64,000 nucleotides of DNA from Streptomyces sp. SKN60 (GTDB lineage: Bacteria; Actinomycetota; Actinomycetes; Streptomycetales; Streptomycetaceae): positions 62,001 to 126,000 of the forward strand of contig NZ_JAHTMW010000016.1 of NCBI RefSeq assembly GCF_026236535.1. Direction: 5' to 3'. Positions within the stretch are counted from its first letter, which is position 1. Each line of letters begins with the position of its first letter. Under the pieces are notes generated by a model. The model made no database searches. It had not been told where the DNA came from and was given only the letters and a program-made list of their open reading frames with translations. Shown piece by piece: positions 15,816 to 23,945 of this stretch. Position numbers and translations under genes: made by a program.

Positions 15816-17885
15816 GTGAGCATCGCCGAGATCTTCCGCGTGCTGGGCCGGCGTTGGTACGTGACGGTGCCGATGGTGCTGCTCAGTCTGCTCGCGGGCG
15901 GCTACCTCTACACGACGGTCCCCGTGACGTACGAGTCGCAGAGCCAGCTCGCGCTGCTCAACTCCAGCCGGGTGGCCCGGCCCGCGCCGAGCTACGGCAA
16001 CACCCTGGCGTACGCGAGCGGTTCGCTGATCGGGACGGCCGATGTCCTGATCCGGGCGCTGCAATCGGCGGAGACCGTACAGGAGTTGCGCGGGCACGGG
16101 ATCACCGACGAGTACGCGGTGGACTTCGCCGCCCAGGCGGAGGGGCCGCTGCTGACCCTGACGGTCAAGGGCGACGACCGGGACCGGGTGCTCGCCGAGA
16201 CCCGCCGGCTCACCGACTACGCGGCGGAGCAGCTGCAGCAGTTGCAGGAGCAGGCCCGGGTGCCGGACGGCTACTACGTGGAGTCGGCGCGGATCGTGCC
16301 GGCGCAGAAGCCGGTGTCGCAGCCCAAGTCCCGCTATCAGAAGGTCGCCGCGGTCGTCGTGTTCGGCGTCGCGGGCGGTTTCGTCCTTGCCTTCGTGGTG
16401 GAGATCTGCTCGGCGGCCCGGCGGCGGGCTCGGGGGCTCGCCGGCTTCCATGACGCGCCGCCGGTGCCGCGGCCCGGGGCGGGGCGGCTGCGACGGCTGC
16501 TCGACCGGCCGCTGGACGCGACGGCGGTGCTGACCGGCTATCTGGCCCTCGCGCTGTTCCTGCCGTCCAATCTGGCCCTTCCGGCGCTCGGCGGCGCGGG
16601 CACCCCGGCGAACGTGTTCGCGCTGCTCGGCCTCTTCTGGTACCTGGCGACCTGGTGTCTGGGCCGGATCGCGCCCGCGCCGGGCACCCGTCCGATGCGG
16701 GTGGTGATGCTGGTGCTCACCGTCACCATGCTGCTGTCGTACATCACGAACCAGGACCGGATCAGCACCCAGAAGGAGATCCTGGCGGCCGACCGGGGGC
16801 TGATCGTGCTTCTGGTGTGGGTGTCGCTCGTGGTCCTGACGACGGCCGGGATCCAGGACCGGGAGCGTTTGGACGTGCTGCTCCGCCGGCTCGTGGTGAT
16901 GGGGTCGGTGGTCGCGGCGCTCGGTCTGTACGACTTCTTCACCGGCACCAACATCGCCGACTCGCTGCGCATCCCGGGCCTCAACTCCAGCACGGCGAGC
17001 GTGAGCGTGATGGACCGCGGCTCCTTCACCCGGCCGCGCTCGCTCACCGCGCATCCGCTGGAGTTCAGCGGGATGCTGGCGATCCTGCTTCCGTTCGCCA
17101 TCTGGCACGCCTTCGACCCGGCGCGCGAGCACCTGGGCCGGTTCAAGCGCTGGGCGCCGGTGGTGCTGCTCGGCGGCGGGCTGCCGCTGACGGTGTCCCG
17201 GACCTCGATCATCGGGGTCGCGGTGGTGGTGCTGATCATGGTGCCGCGCTGGAGGCCGCAGCGGCGCTGGACGGCGATCGGGATCCTGTTCGGGGCGGTC
17301 GCGGTGTTCAAGGTGCTGGTGCCGGGCCTGATCGGCACCATCACGGGGCTGTTCTCGGGCAGCCTCAACAACGCGGACAGCAGCACCCAGGCCCGCACCA
17401 TCAAGTACCCGAAGATCTATGAGTACTTCGTGCAGGACCCGGTGTTCGGGCGGGGCTTCGGCACGTTCACTCCGGAGCGCTACTTCTTCACCGACAACCA
17501 GTATCTGCTGACGGTGGCGGAGCTGGGCGCCCTGGGCGTCGCCTGTCTGCTGCTCCTGGGCCTGGCCGGGGTGCACAACGGCGGGGCGCTGCGGCGGCTC
17601 GCGCGCACCGAGTCGGACCGGGAGCTGGGGCAGGCCTTCTTCGCCTCGTCGATGGTCGCCCTGGTGATCAGCGCGACCTTCGACACGCTGAGCTTCCCGA
17701 TGTTCGCGGGCGTGTTCTTCCTGCTGATCGGTCTGGGCGGCAGCGCTCTGGGCTTCGTGCGGCGCGAGGCGGACGCGAAACCCGCGTCACCGGCGGATCC
17801 CGCGTCACCGGCAGAGCCCCCGCCGTCCGCGTCGCCCGCGCCTTCCGCCCGTACCCCTGACTCGCCTCGTCTCGTGGAGATCTGA
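15816..17885 (+). CDS. Wzz-like domain fused to an O-antigen ligase/polymerase-like membrane protein
   Basis: A 689-residue fusion. The start GTG 15816 behind GGGGGAGGG matches the start of the related Wzz gene at 23828. Residues ~1-220 are Wzz-like (SIAEIFRVLGRRWYVTVP, VPVTYESQSQLALLNS, then a second helix VVVFGVAGGFVLAFVVEI). Residues ~245-650 are a polytopic Wzy/WaaL-type domain with about ten hydrophobic helices. Its large external loop carries RSLTAHPLEFSGMLAILLPF, followed by LTVSRTSIIGV and PVFGRGFGTFTPERYFFTDNQYL. The tail is Pro/Ala/Ser-rich. Polymerase and length regulator in one chain would couple polymerisation to length control. The stop overlaps the next ATG. Confidence 0.88.
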   Translation: MSIAEIFRVLGRRWYVTVPMVLLSLLAGGYLYTTVPVTYESQSQLALLNSSRVARPAPSYGNTLAYASGSLIGTADVLIRALQSAETVQELRGHGITDEYAVDFAAQAEGPLLTLTVKGDDRDRVLAETRRLTDYAAEQLQQLQEQARVPDGYYVESARIVPAQKPVSQPKSRYQKVAAVVVFGVAGGFVLAFVVEICSAARRRARGLAGFHDAPPVPRPGAGRLRRLLDRPLDATAVLTGYLALALFLPSNLALPALGGAGTPANVFALLGLFWYLATWCLGRIAPAPGTRPMRVVMLVLTVTMLLSYITNQDRISTQKEILAADRGLIVLLVWVSLVVLTTAGIQDRERLDVLLRRLVVMGSVVAALGLYDFFTGTNIADSLRIPGLNSSTASVSVMDRGSFTRPRSLTAHPLEFSGMLAILLPFAIWHAFDPAREHLGRFKRWAPVVLLGGGLPLTVSRTSIIGVAVVVLIMVPRWRPQRRWTAIGILFGAVAVFKVLVPGLIGTITGLFSGSLNNADSSTQARTIKYPKIYEYFVQDPVFGRGFGTFTPERYFFTDNQYLLTVAELGALGVACLLLLGLAGVHNGGALRRLARTESDRELGQAFFASSMVALVISATFDTLSFPMFAGVFFLLIGLGGSALGFVRREADAKPASPADPASPAEPPPSASPAPSARTPDSPRLVEI

Positions 17886-18817
17886 TGTCCCCTCACGCCC
17901 GCGCCGCCGCCGGGCCCGTCGCCGTTCTGGTCGTCACCTGGAACAGCGCGGCCGTCCTGCCCGGCTTCCTCGACTCCCTGGCGGCCGGGATGAAGGGGCT
18001 CGACTGGCGGCTGGTGGTCGCGGACAACGCCTCCTCCGACGACACCGTCGGTGTGGTCCGTGCCCTGGCCCCGGACGCCACGGTCGTGGAGACCGGCCGG
18101 AACGGCGGCTACGCCTTCGGTGTCAACGCGGCCCTGCGCGCCGCGGACGGCTGGGAGGACCGCTACCGGGCGGTGCTGATCTGCAACCCGGACATCCGGA
18201 TGGCCGAGGGCTGCGCGGCCATCCTCGTCGAGGCCCTGGGCACCCCGCTGCCGGACGGCTCCCGGGTCGGGATCTCGGTGCCGCTCCTGTACGAGGAGGA
18301 CGGCGCCCTGATCCACTCGCTGCGCCGTGAGTCGAGCCTGAGCCGCGCCCTGGGCGAGGCGGTCCTTGGCAACCGGCGGGCCGGGCGCTTCCCGCGCCTG
18401 AGCGAGCTGGTCACGGCGCCGGCCGCCTACCGGGCCCGGACCACGGCGGACTGGGCCACCGGCGCCCTGATGGCCCTCTCCCGGGAGTGCGTGACGGCCT
18501 GCGGGCCCTGGGACGAGTCGTTCTTCCTCTACTCCGAGGAGACCGAGTACTGCCTGCGGGCCCGCGACCGCGGTCTCGCGACCCGGCTCGAACCGACGGC
18601 TCTCGCCACCCACCTGGGCGGGGATTCCCGGGTGTCGCCGCGCCTCTGGTCGCTGCTCTGCGTCAACCGGGTGCGGCTCTACCGGCGGCGCCACGGCGCG
18701 GCGGCGACGGCCGCCTTCCGGGGCGCGGTGCTGCTGCGCGAGCTGTCCCGGGCGGCCCTCGGACGGGCGCCCGCGCGGGCCGCCGTCGGGGCCCTGCTCG
18801 GGGCTCCTCGGTCCTAG
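17885..18817 (+). CDS. Glycosyltransferase family 2 (rhamnosyltransferase-like)
   Basis: 310 residues; ATG 17885 shares a base with the previous TGA. VAVLVVTWNSAAVLPGFLDSL, VVADNASSDDTVGVV and VLICNPDIRM give the nucleotide and metal sites; GPWDESFFLYSEETEYCLRARDRGL is the acceptor-side motif common in the WcaA/RfbN-like GT2 group. It is translationally coupled to the Wzz-Wzy fusion and convergent, with a 4-nt overlap, with the next glycosyltransferase. No membrane helix is evident. The sugar transferred is unknown. Confidence 0.9.
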   Translation: MSPHARAAAGPVAVLVVTWNSAAVLPGFLDSLAAGMKGLDWRLVVADNASSDDTVGVVRALAPDATVVETGRNGGYAFGVNAALRAADGWEDRYRAVLICNPDIRMAEGCAAILVEALGTPLPDGSRVGISVPLLYEEDGALIHSLRRESSLSRALGEAVLGNRRAGRFPRLSELVTAPAAYRARTTADWATGALMALSRECVTACGPWDESFFLYSEETEYCLRARDRGLATRLEPTALATHLGGDSRVSPRLWSLLCVNRVRLYRRRHGAAATAAFRGAVLLRELSRAALGRAPARAAVGALLGAPRS

Positions 18818-19617
18818 GCTCCTCGGTCGGTCCAGGAGGTGTAGAAGCTGCCCGGGTTCACCAGATAGCGCACGGTGGGCCGGGGCAGATGGGCCACCCG
18901 GTGCCCGCGCGCGTACCGCCGGATCAGCTCCCAGTCCTCGCGGGGCAGCACCTCGGGGGTGCGGCGGAGCCGGCTGAAGCGCAGGGCCGGGGTGCGGCGG
19001 GCGACGAAGGCGTTGGTGTCGAGGAAGGCCCGGTGGGCCGCGTCGCGCCGGTCGAAGGGCACGGACAGGACGTCCATGTCGGTGCCGTCCGGGCGGACCC
19101 GGCGCAGCGCCGTGTAGACGCCGTCGGGGCCGCCCGGCTCCTCCAGGGCGGCGAGGGCCGACTCCAGGTGGTCGGGCTCCCACAGGTTGTCGTCGTCGAG
19201 GAAGGCGACGTACGCGGAGGAGGTCAGCCGGATCCCGACGTTGCGCACCACCCCCGCCACGCCCGTGTTCCGGGCGAGCGAGACCGCGAACAGACGGGGG
19301 TCGTCCGGGAGTTCGGGCGGCAGTCCGGCGCCGTCGTCGACGACGATGACGACCTGGTCCCGCACGGTCTGACCGAGCGCGGAGACCACGGCCCGCCGCA
19401 GCGCCTCGGGGCGCCGATGGGTGGCGATGACGGTGGCGACCCGGGCCGCCGGGCGGTGGCCGAGCCGCCGGGCGAGCCGGGCGGTCTCGGCGTCCTCGAT
19501 CCGGCGCAGCCGGCGGGCCGTGGGCGCGAGCAGCACCTTGTTGCGCAGCTCGTACAGGACGAGCCAGCCGAAGCGCCGCTTGAGCAGCTCCCAGGGCGCG
19601 CGCAGGAGCCGGCGCAT
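18814..19617 (-). CDS. Glycosyltransferase family 2
   Basis: 267 residues from ATG 19617. After a basic N-terminal extension of ~60 residues comes VATVIATHRRPEALRRAVVSAL, VVIVVDDGAGLP, LARNTGVAGVVRNVGIRLTSSAYVAFLDDDNLWEP (the DDD metal motif) and EDWELIRRYARGHRV. The ending YLVNPGSFYTSWTDRGA overlaps the 3' end of the convergent gene. Its start codon touches the stop of the upstream methyltransferase, so the two are co-translated. Confidence 0.88.
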   Translation of the reverse strand: MRRLLRAPWELLKRRFGWLVLYELRNKVLLAPTARRLRRIEDAETARLARRLGHRPAARVATVIATHRRPEALRRAVVSALGQTVRDQVVIVVDDGAGLPPELPDDPRLFAVSLARNTGVAGVVRNVGIRLTSSAYVAFLDDDNLWEPDHLESALAALEEPGGPDGVYTALRRVRPDGTDMDVLSVPFDRRDAAHRAFLDTNAFVARRTPALRFSRLRRTPEVLPREDWELIRRYARGHRVAHLPRPTVRYLVNPGSFYTSWTDRGA

Positions 19618-20279
19618 CAGGCTCGGACGCGGACGGCCGTGAGGGACTTGGTGAGGCCCGCGACCCGCTCGCTGAGGATCACGGAGCGGGGGAAGAGATG
19701 GCGCATCTCGGTGCGGGTGAGCAGCTCGATGTTGACGACGGCGTCCATGGCCTCCTCGGCGTTGCCGGGGCGGCTGTGGGTGAGCGGCCAGTGCCGGATC
19801 AGCCGGGTCTGGGCGGCGAGCGGCAGGAACTGGAAGCCGGGGGCGAGGAAGTGGGGTTCGACCGGGAAGTAGCGGTAGGGGGTCTGCACCCAGTGCAGCG
19901 GGGCGAGCTTCTCGATGGCGGTGACGAAGCGGCGGCGCTGGCTCGGGCCGCCGACGTGCTCGATGGTCGAGTTGGACACCACGAGGTCGAAGGTGCCGAG
20001 CCGGTCCGGGATCTCCGGCTCGGTCACGTCGGCGATCTCCGCGCTGATCCAGTCCGGCAGTTCGGCCGGGTGCACCTCCAGGTTCACCAGGTGCACGTGC
20101 TTCGGACGCAGCGGCGAACGCAGCCAGTTGTCGGCCGTGCCCCCGAGGTCGACCACCCGCAGCTCCGCGATGCCCGGGAAGCAGGACCGGAACCGCTCCC
20201 AGCGGGCCGCGCGGAAACGTTCGCCGAGCGAGTCGGGCGCGTCGACGAATCGGTTGCGGAGGGCACGGATGCCGGACAT
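19617..20279 (-). CDS. SAM-dependent methyltransferase (class I)
   Basis: 220 residues. The start is ATG 20279 with AGGTGG eight nt upstream; the frame stays open to 20405 but without a site. LRVVDLGGTADNWLRS is motif I, LVVSNSTIEHVGG is the post-motif region with the acidic/His pattern of this fold, and TPYRYFPVEPHFLAPGFQFLP follows. It is an O-methyltransferase by fold, probably acting on a sugar or polymer end, but the acceptor is not readable. It is co-translated with the following GT2, which supports a role in decorating the glycan. Confidence 0.8.
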   Translation of the reverse strand: MSGIRALRNRFVDAPDSLGERFRAARWERFRSCFPGIAELRVVDLGGTADNWLRSPLRPKHVHLVNLEVHPAELPDWISAEIADVTEPEIPDRLGTFDLVVSNSTIEHVGGPSQRRRFVTAIEKLAPLHWVQTPYRYFPVEPHFLAPGFQFLPLAAQTRLIRHWPLTHSRPGNAEEAMDAVVNIELLTRTEMRHLFPRSVILSERVAGLTKSLTAVRVRA

Positions 20280-20408
20280 CGCATCAACCACCTGGTGTTC
20301 GGGAAGGCGGGGTGGGGTCGTGGCCCACCGTAGTGCCCGATGAGGGGATTTATCAGGTCGATGCCCGGAACGTGACCTCGCACTTTCCGAACGACCGGCT
20401 GGCATCGG

Positions 20409-21449
20409 TCAGTTCGGCGGTGGCGGGTTCACGGGCGTGCCGTCGGCCATCCGATTGCCCCGCCAGACGTTGCCCTTTCCGGTGGGGTTCCAGTAGGAGA
20501 CGGCACCGTACTTGCCGCCCGCCGGGTAGTACTGCGGCGAGAAGACGTTGTCGGTGACCTCGATGCCCGAGGAGTCCTTGCCGCCCGCGTAGAGCGTATA
20601 GGCGCCGCCCGCCAGCCAGTTGTCGTGGACGACGGTCCCGGTGACCGGGGCGCTGTCGGCGAACAGACCGACGGCGGCGGAGGCGCCCTTCTCGACCGGT
20701 GTCGGGTTGAGCAGCGTGTTGTGACGGATGGTCAGCTTGCCCTTGCCGCCGCCGTTGCTGATGACGGCGTTGGTGTGCTGCCATTCGCCGTCCAGGTTCT
20801 TGAACGGGACGATGTCGTGCACGTAGTTGTCGTGGATCTCGCCCTGGCCCATGGAGAGGGCGTCGCCGAAGACCGAGATGTCGCAGTAGCCGATCTCGAT
20901 CGAGCTGGTGGACATGTTGGAGACCGCGTAGTCCGAGCCGCCGTTGTTCAGGCCCTTGCCGGGCACGGCGGTGATCGTGGTGTGGAGGATCTTCAGGCCG
21001 GAGAAGCCGGGGCGCAGGTTGATGCCCCACCAGTTGGTGGAGGTGATCCGGCTGTCGACGACGGTGACGTTGTTGGCGTAGACGTCGAGGGAGCCGGTGA
21101 TGTCCCAGCCGCGGATGACGGTGCCGTCGGTGCGGATGGCCGCGTTGCCGGTGCTCTGCGGGGTGAGCGTGGCGGTACGGGGGCCGGTGGTGGTCTCGTC
21201 CGGGTAGCCGCAGTCGCGGGGCCGCGCGCAGCCCTTCGGCGCGGCCGGCTTGCCGTCGTCGGCCTTCCCGGAGGGGCCGCCGTCGGCGCCGGGGGCGGTG
21301 ATGGCGCGCGAGTCGCACAGCGCCGCGCCGCCCAGGCAGAGCGCCTGCTGGCCGAGCCCGGTGAAGGTGAACAGGGCGAACAGCAGGACGGCGGCGAGCA
21401 GCGCCGCGCCGAGGGCCTTGCGGCGACGGGGTCGGGCCAGGGAACTCAC
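20409..21449 (-). CDS. Secreted or membrane-anchored right-handed beta-helix protein
   Basis: About 346 residues. The start is probably GTG 21449, one base after the flippase stop; GTG 21461 is an alternative. The N-terminus ARPRRRKALGAALLAAVLLFALFTF is a signal peptide or anchor. The rest carries pectate-lyase/C5-epimerase-like coils: NNVTVVDSRITSTNWWGINLRPGFSGLKILHTTI, YCDISVFGDALSMGQGEIHDNYVHDI, IRHNTLLNP and NVFSPQYYPAGGKYGAVSY. I see no unambiguous catalytic motif of a named lyase family. Within this cluster it may cleave, epimerise or bind the exported polysaccharide. Confidence 0.8.
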   Translation of the reverse strand: MSSLARPRRRKALGAALLAAVLLFALFTFTGLGQQALCLGGAALCDSRAITAPGADGGPSGKADDGKPAAPKGCARPRDCGYPDETTTGPRTATLTPQSTGNAAIRTDGTVIRGWDITGSLDVYANNVTVVDSRITSTNWWGINLRPGFSGLKILHTTITAVPGKGLNNGGSDYAVSNMSTSSIEIGYCDISVFGDALSMGQGEIHDNYVHDIVPFKNLDGEWQHTNAVISNGGGKGKLTIRHNTLLNPTPVEKGASAAVGLFADSAPVTGTVVHDNWLAGGAYTLYAGGKDSSGIEVTDNVFSPQYYPAGGKYGAVSYWNPTGKGNVWRGNRMADGTPVNPPPPN

Positions 21450-21450
21450 C

Positions 21451-23019
21451 TCATCGTTCACGGGCCGGCTCGGCCGGCCGCTTCGGTGCCGGTACGGAAG
21501 GGGCGGCGCCCGTGTCCTCCGGCTGCCCGGTCCGGTCGCGGCCGAGCCTGGCGCGTGCGCCGCGCACCAGTGTGCGGGCGGGCAGCGCGCACACCGCGTA
21601 ACACACCAGGCCGATGACACTGGTGGCGCACACGGCCGGCGCCCCCTCCCCCAGCCGCTGCCGCAGCACCACCAGGACCAGGGCCATCACCAGGCCGCCG
21701 AGCACCGGCCGTACGCACACCCGAACGAGGGCCCGGACGGCCACGCCGCCGCGCCGCAGGGCGAGCACGAAGACGGGCAGGACGACGGCGCCCGCGACGA
21801 CCACATGGCCGGCGGCGACCGTCTCGATGCCGCCGGCCCGGGCCGCGAGGACGAGCACGGGCACCAGGGTGACCAGCCAGAGCCCCTGGATGAGCAGCAG
21901 GGCGCGGCGGCGGCCGATCGCGACGAGACAGTCGTACGTGAGCTCGGCGGCGATCCTGGCCAGGCCGAGGGCCATCAGCCAGGGCAGCGCCTCGGCGGCG
22001 GGCCGCCACTTCGCCCCGTACACCAGCTCGACCAGGGGTCCGGCGAGCGCGCCGAGCAGGACGCAGGCGGGCACGGTGGCGGTCATCAGGGCGCCGAGGG
22101 CGCGGGCGAAGCCGTCGGAGAGGGCCTTCGGGGTGTCGGCGAGCCGGGAGAAGCCGGCGAAGGACACCCGCCGCGCGGTCTCGGAGATGACCCGCACCGG
22201 CCAGCCCGCCATGTTGAAGGCGAGCATGTAGAAGCCGAGGGCGACATGGCCGAGGACGGCGCCGACGATCATCGCGTCGGCGTTCACCACGGCGAGCGAG
22301 AGCAGGCTGGCGCCGGCCAGCGGCAGTCCGAAGCGGAGCAGCGCCCGGGCCTGCTCGCGGTCCCAGCCGAAGCGGAGCATGCCGGGCGCGGCGAGCGCGC
22401 AGCCGGCCAGGGCGACCACGTTGCCGGCCACGGCGCCGCAGGCGAAGCTCATGGCGCCCCAGCCCTGGAGGGCGAGGACCAGGGTCACGGTGGTGCTGAC
22501 GACGAAGTTGAGGGCGTCGACGATCATCCGGCGGCCCTGCCGGAACTCGCGGGTGAGGACTCCGGCGGGCACCTGGGACAGGCCGTCGAGGATCAGACAG
22601 AGGCACATCACCCGCAGGACGGCGGTGGCCTCGGGGGCGCCGAGGAGCGCGGCGACGCCGGGGGCGGCGGCGAACAGCGCGACGTAGAGCAGGGAACTGG
22701 ACAGGGCGCCGAGGGTGAGGACGGTGGGCGCGAAGCGCCGTACGTCGCCCTCCCAGCGCACGACGGCGAGGGTGACGCCGAGCTCGTTGGCGGCGAGCAG
22801 CACCATGAGGACGGTCTGAGCGACGCCGTACACGCCCCAGGCGGCCGGGTCGAGGACGTAGCGGACCAGGACGATGCCGGTGGCGAAGTTGCCGAGCCGC
22901 ATCACCACGGTGTTGATCAGGCTCCAGCGGGTCGCGGAGCGGACCTTGGTGCCGAGGGAGGCGGGTCCTGCGGCAGGGGCGGCGGAGTCGTTCGCCATGG
23001 GTGGTGGGTGTCCCGTCAC
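21451..23019 (-). CDS. Wzx-like oligosaccharide flippase
   Basis: A 522-residue polytopic membrane protein of the polysaccharide biosynthesis/MOP superfamily, with 12-14 hydrophobic helices. It would flip lipid-linked repeat units to the outer face for polymerisation. Typical sequence: SATRWSLINTVVMRLGNFATGIVLVRYVLDPAAWGVYGVAQTVL near the start and RFGLPLAGASLLSLAVVNADAMIVGAVLG mid-protein. GTG 23019 overlaps the preceding stop by 4 nt; ATG 22998 is a possible later start. It follows the Wzz-like gene and precedes the beta-helix gene. Confidence 0.9.
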   Translation of the reverse strand: MTGHPPPMANDSAAPAAGPASLGTKVRSATRWSLINTVVMRLGNFATGIVLVRYVLDPAAWGVYGVAQTVLMVLLAANELGVTLAVVRWEGDVRRFAPTVLTLGALSSSLLYVALFAAAPGVAALLGAPEATAVLRVMCLCLILDGLSQVPAGVLTREFRQGRRMIVDALNFVVSTTVTLVLALQGWGAMSFACGAVAGNVVALAGCALAAPGMLRFGWDREQARALLRFGLPLAGASLLSLAVVNADAMIVGAVLGHVALGFYMLAFNMAGWPVRVISETARRVSFAGFSRLADTPKALSDGFARALGALMTATVPACVLLGALAGPLVELVYGAKWRPAAEALPWLMALGLARIAAELTYDCLVAIGRRRALLLIQGLWLVTLVPVLVLAARAGGIETVAAGHVVVAGAVVLPVFVLALRRGGVAVRALVRVCVRPVLGGLVMALVLVVLRQRLGEGAPAVCATSVIGLVCYAVCALPARTLVRGARARLGRDRTGQPEDTGAAPSVPAPKRPAEPARER

Positions 23020-23828
23020 TTGGCCCAGGAGGGGGGTCGTTTGGCGGGGCGGCGCTCGGAGACGGGCAGGACGGGCAGCTGCACGGTGGGCTGGTCGAGC
23101 TGCTGCGGTACGGCGGCCCGGTCCCCGTCCAGGTCCTCCTCGTCGTCGTCAACCGCATCCGCGTCCGCGTCCCGGCCGGCTTCCGCCGCTTCCGTAGGCG
23201 CCTCGGCGGCGGCCCGGGCCTTTGCCCTGTCCTTGGCGCGGCGCCGCGCCTCGGCGAAGAAGGTCGCCACGAGGCTGAGCACGATGCCGAGGCCGGCGGC
23301 CATGATCAGGTACTGGACCTTGGACTTCACCTGGGGCTCGGGGTCCTGCGGCGGGACGATCGTGGTGATCCGGATCATGGCGTCCGGCGAGACCTTCTGG
23401 TCCGCCTGGAGGTCCTTGAGCCGCTGCGCGGTGAACGCCATGAGGGTCTTGTTCCCGGCCAGGACCGCGTCCCGGTCCTGGCCGGTCACGGTGAGCCAGA
23501 GCAGCGGGCCCTGCGCGTTGTCCGCGATCTTCGCCTCGTACTTCTCACGCATCCCCTGGGTCTTCAACTCGGCGACAGAGGCGTCGGAGTTGACGTTGCG
23601 GGCGAGGCTGTCGGCCATGCCGGTGAGCGAGGGCTCCATGCTGAGGAAGGGGTTGCCGTCGGCCTCCGCGCCCTTGCGGGAGTTGAGCATCGCGACGGTG
23701 CTCTGCGACTCGTACGTCACGGGCACGACCAGCCACGCGCCCACCGTGAGCCCGGCGGTGAGCAGAAGGCCGGGCAGCAGGACGTACCACCGCCGGCACA
23801 TGACCCGGAAGATCTCTGCGAGGTCCAT
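23016..23828 (-). CDS. Chain-length determinant (Wzz)-like protein
   Basis: 270 residues from ATG 23828 behind GGGGGAATGCC. DLAEIFRVMCRRWYVLLPGLLL and VPVTYESQSTVAMLNS are nearly the same as the N-terminus of the Wzz-Wzy fusion at 15816, so the two are paralogues. After an extracytoplasmic domain (GPLLWLTVTGQDRDAVLAGN, DPEPQVKSKVQYL) comes helix IMAAGLGIVLSLVATFF. The cytoplasmic tail is first basic, then strongly acidic (DADADAVDDDEEDLDGD), and ends in Pro/Arg/Lys. No Walker motif or tyrosine cluster is present, so it is not a BY-kinase. Confidence 0.85.
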   Translation of the reverse strand: MDLAEIFRVMCRRWYVLLPGLLLTAGLTVGAWLVVPVTYESQSTVAMLNSRKGAEADGNPFLSMEPSLTGMADSLARNVNSDASVAELKTQGMREKYEAKIADNAQGPLLWLTVTGQDRDAVLAGNKTLMAFTAQRLKDLQADQKVSPDAMIRITTIVPPQDPEPQVKSKVQYLIMAAGLGIVLSLVATFFAEARRRAKDRAKARAAAEAPTEAAEAGRDADADAVDDDEEDLDGDRAAVPQQLDQPTVQLPVLPVSERRPAKRPPSWAK

Positions 23829-23899
23829 GGCATTCCCCCTTGCGCGCCCCCGTTCGGCGGCGGCTGCTCAACTGCCGTACCGCAGATGAGAATAGGTGG

Positions 23900-23930
23900 G
23901 ATCGCGAGCGGGCGTGACCCCTTCGCGATC
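23900..23930. terminator. Hairpin between the wecB-like and Wzz-like genes
   Basis: An 8-bp perfect stem GATCGCGA (23900-23907) / TCGCGATC (23923-23930) with a 15-nt loop, in the 117-nt gap after the epimerase stop. The local sequence before it (CAGATGAGAATAGGTGGG) is less GC-rich. It could terminate the 28.3-23.9 kb transcript or lie in the leader of the Wzz-Wzx-beta-helix unit. Confidence 0.45.
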
Positions 23931-23945
23931 ACCACGTGCGGCGGT

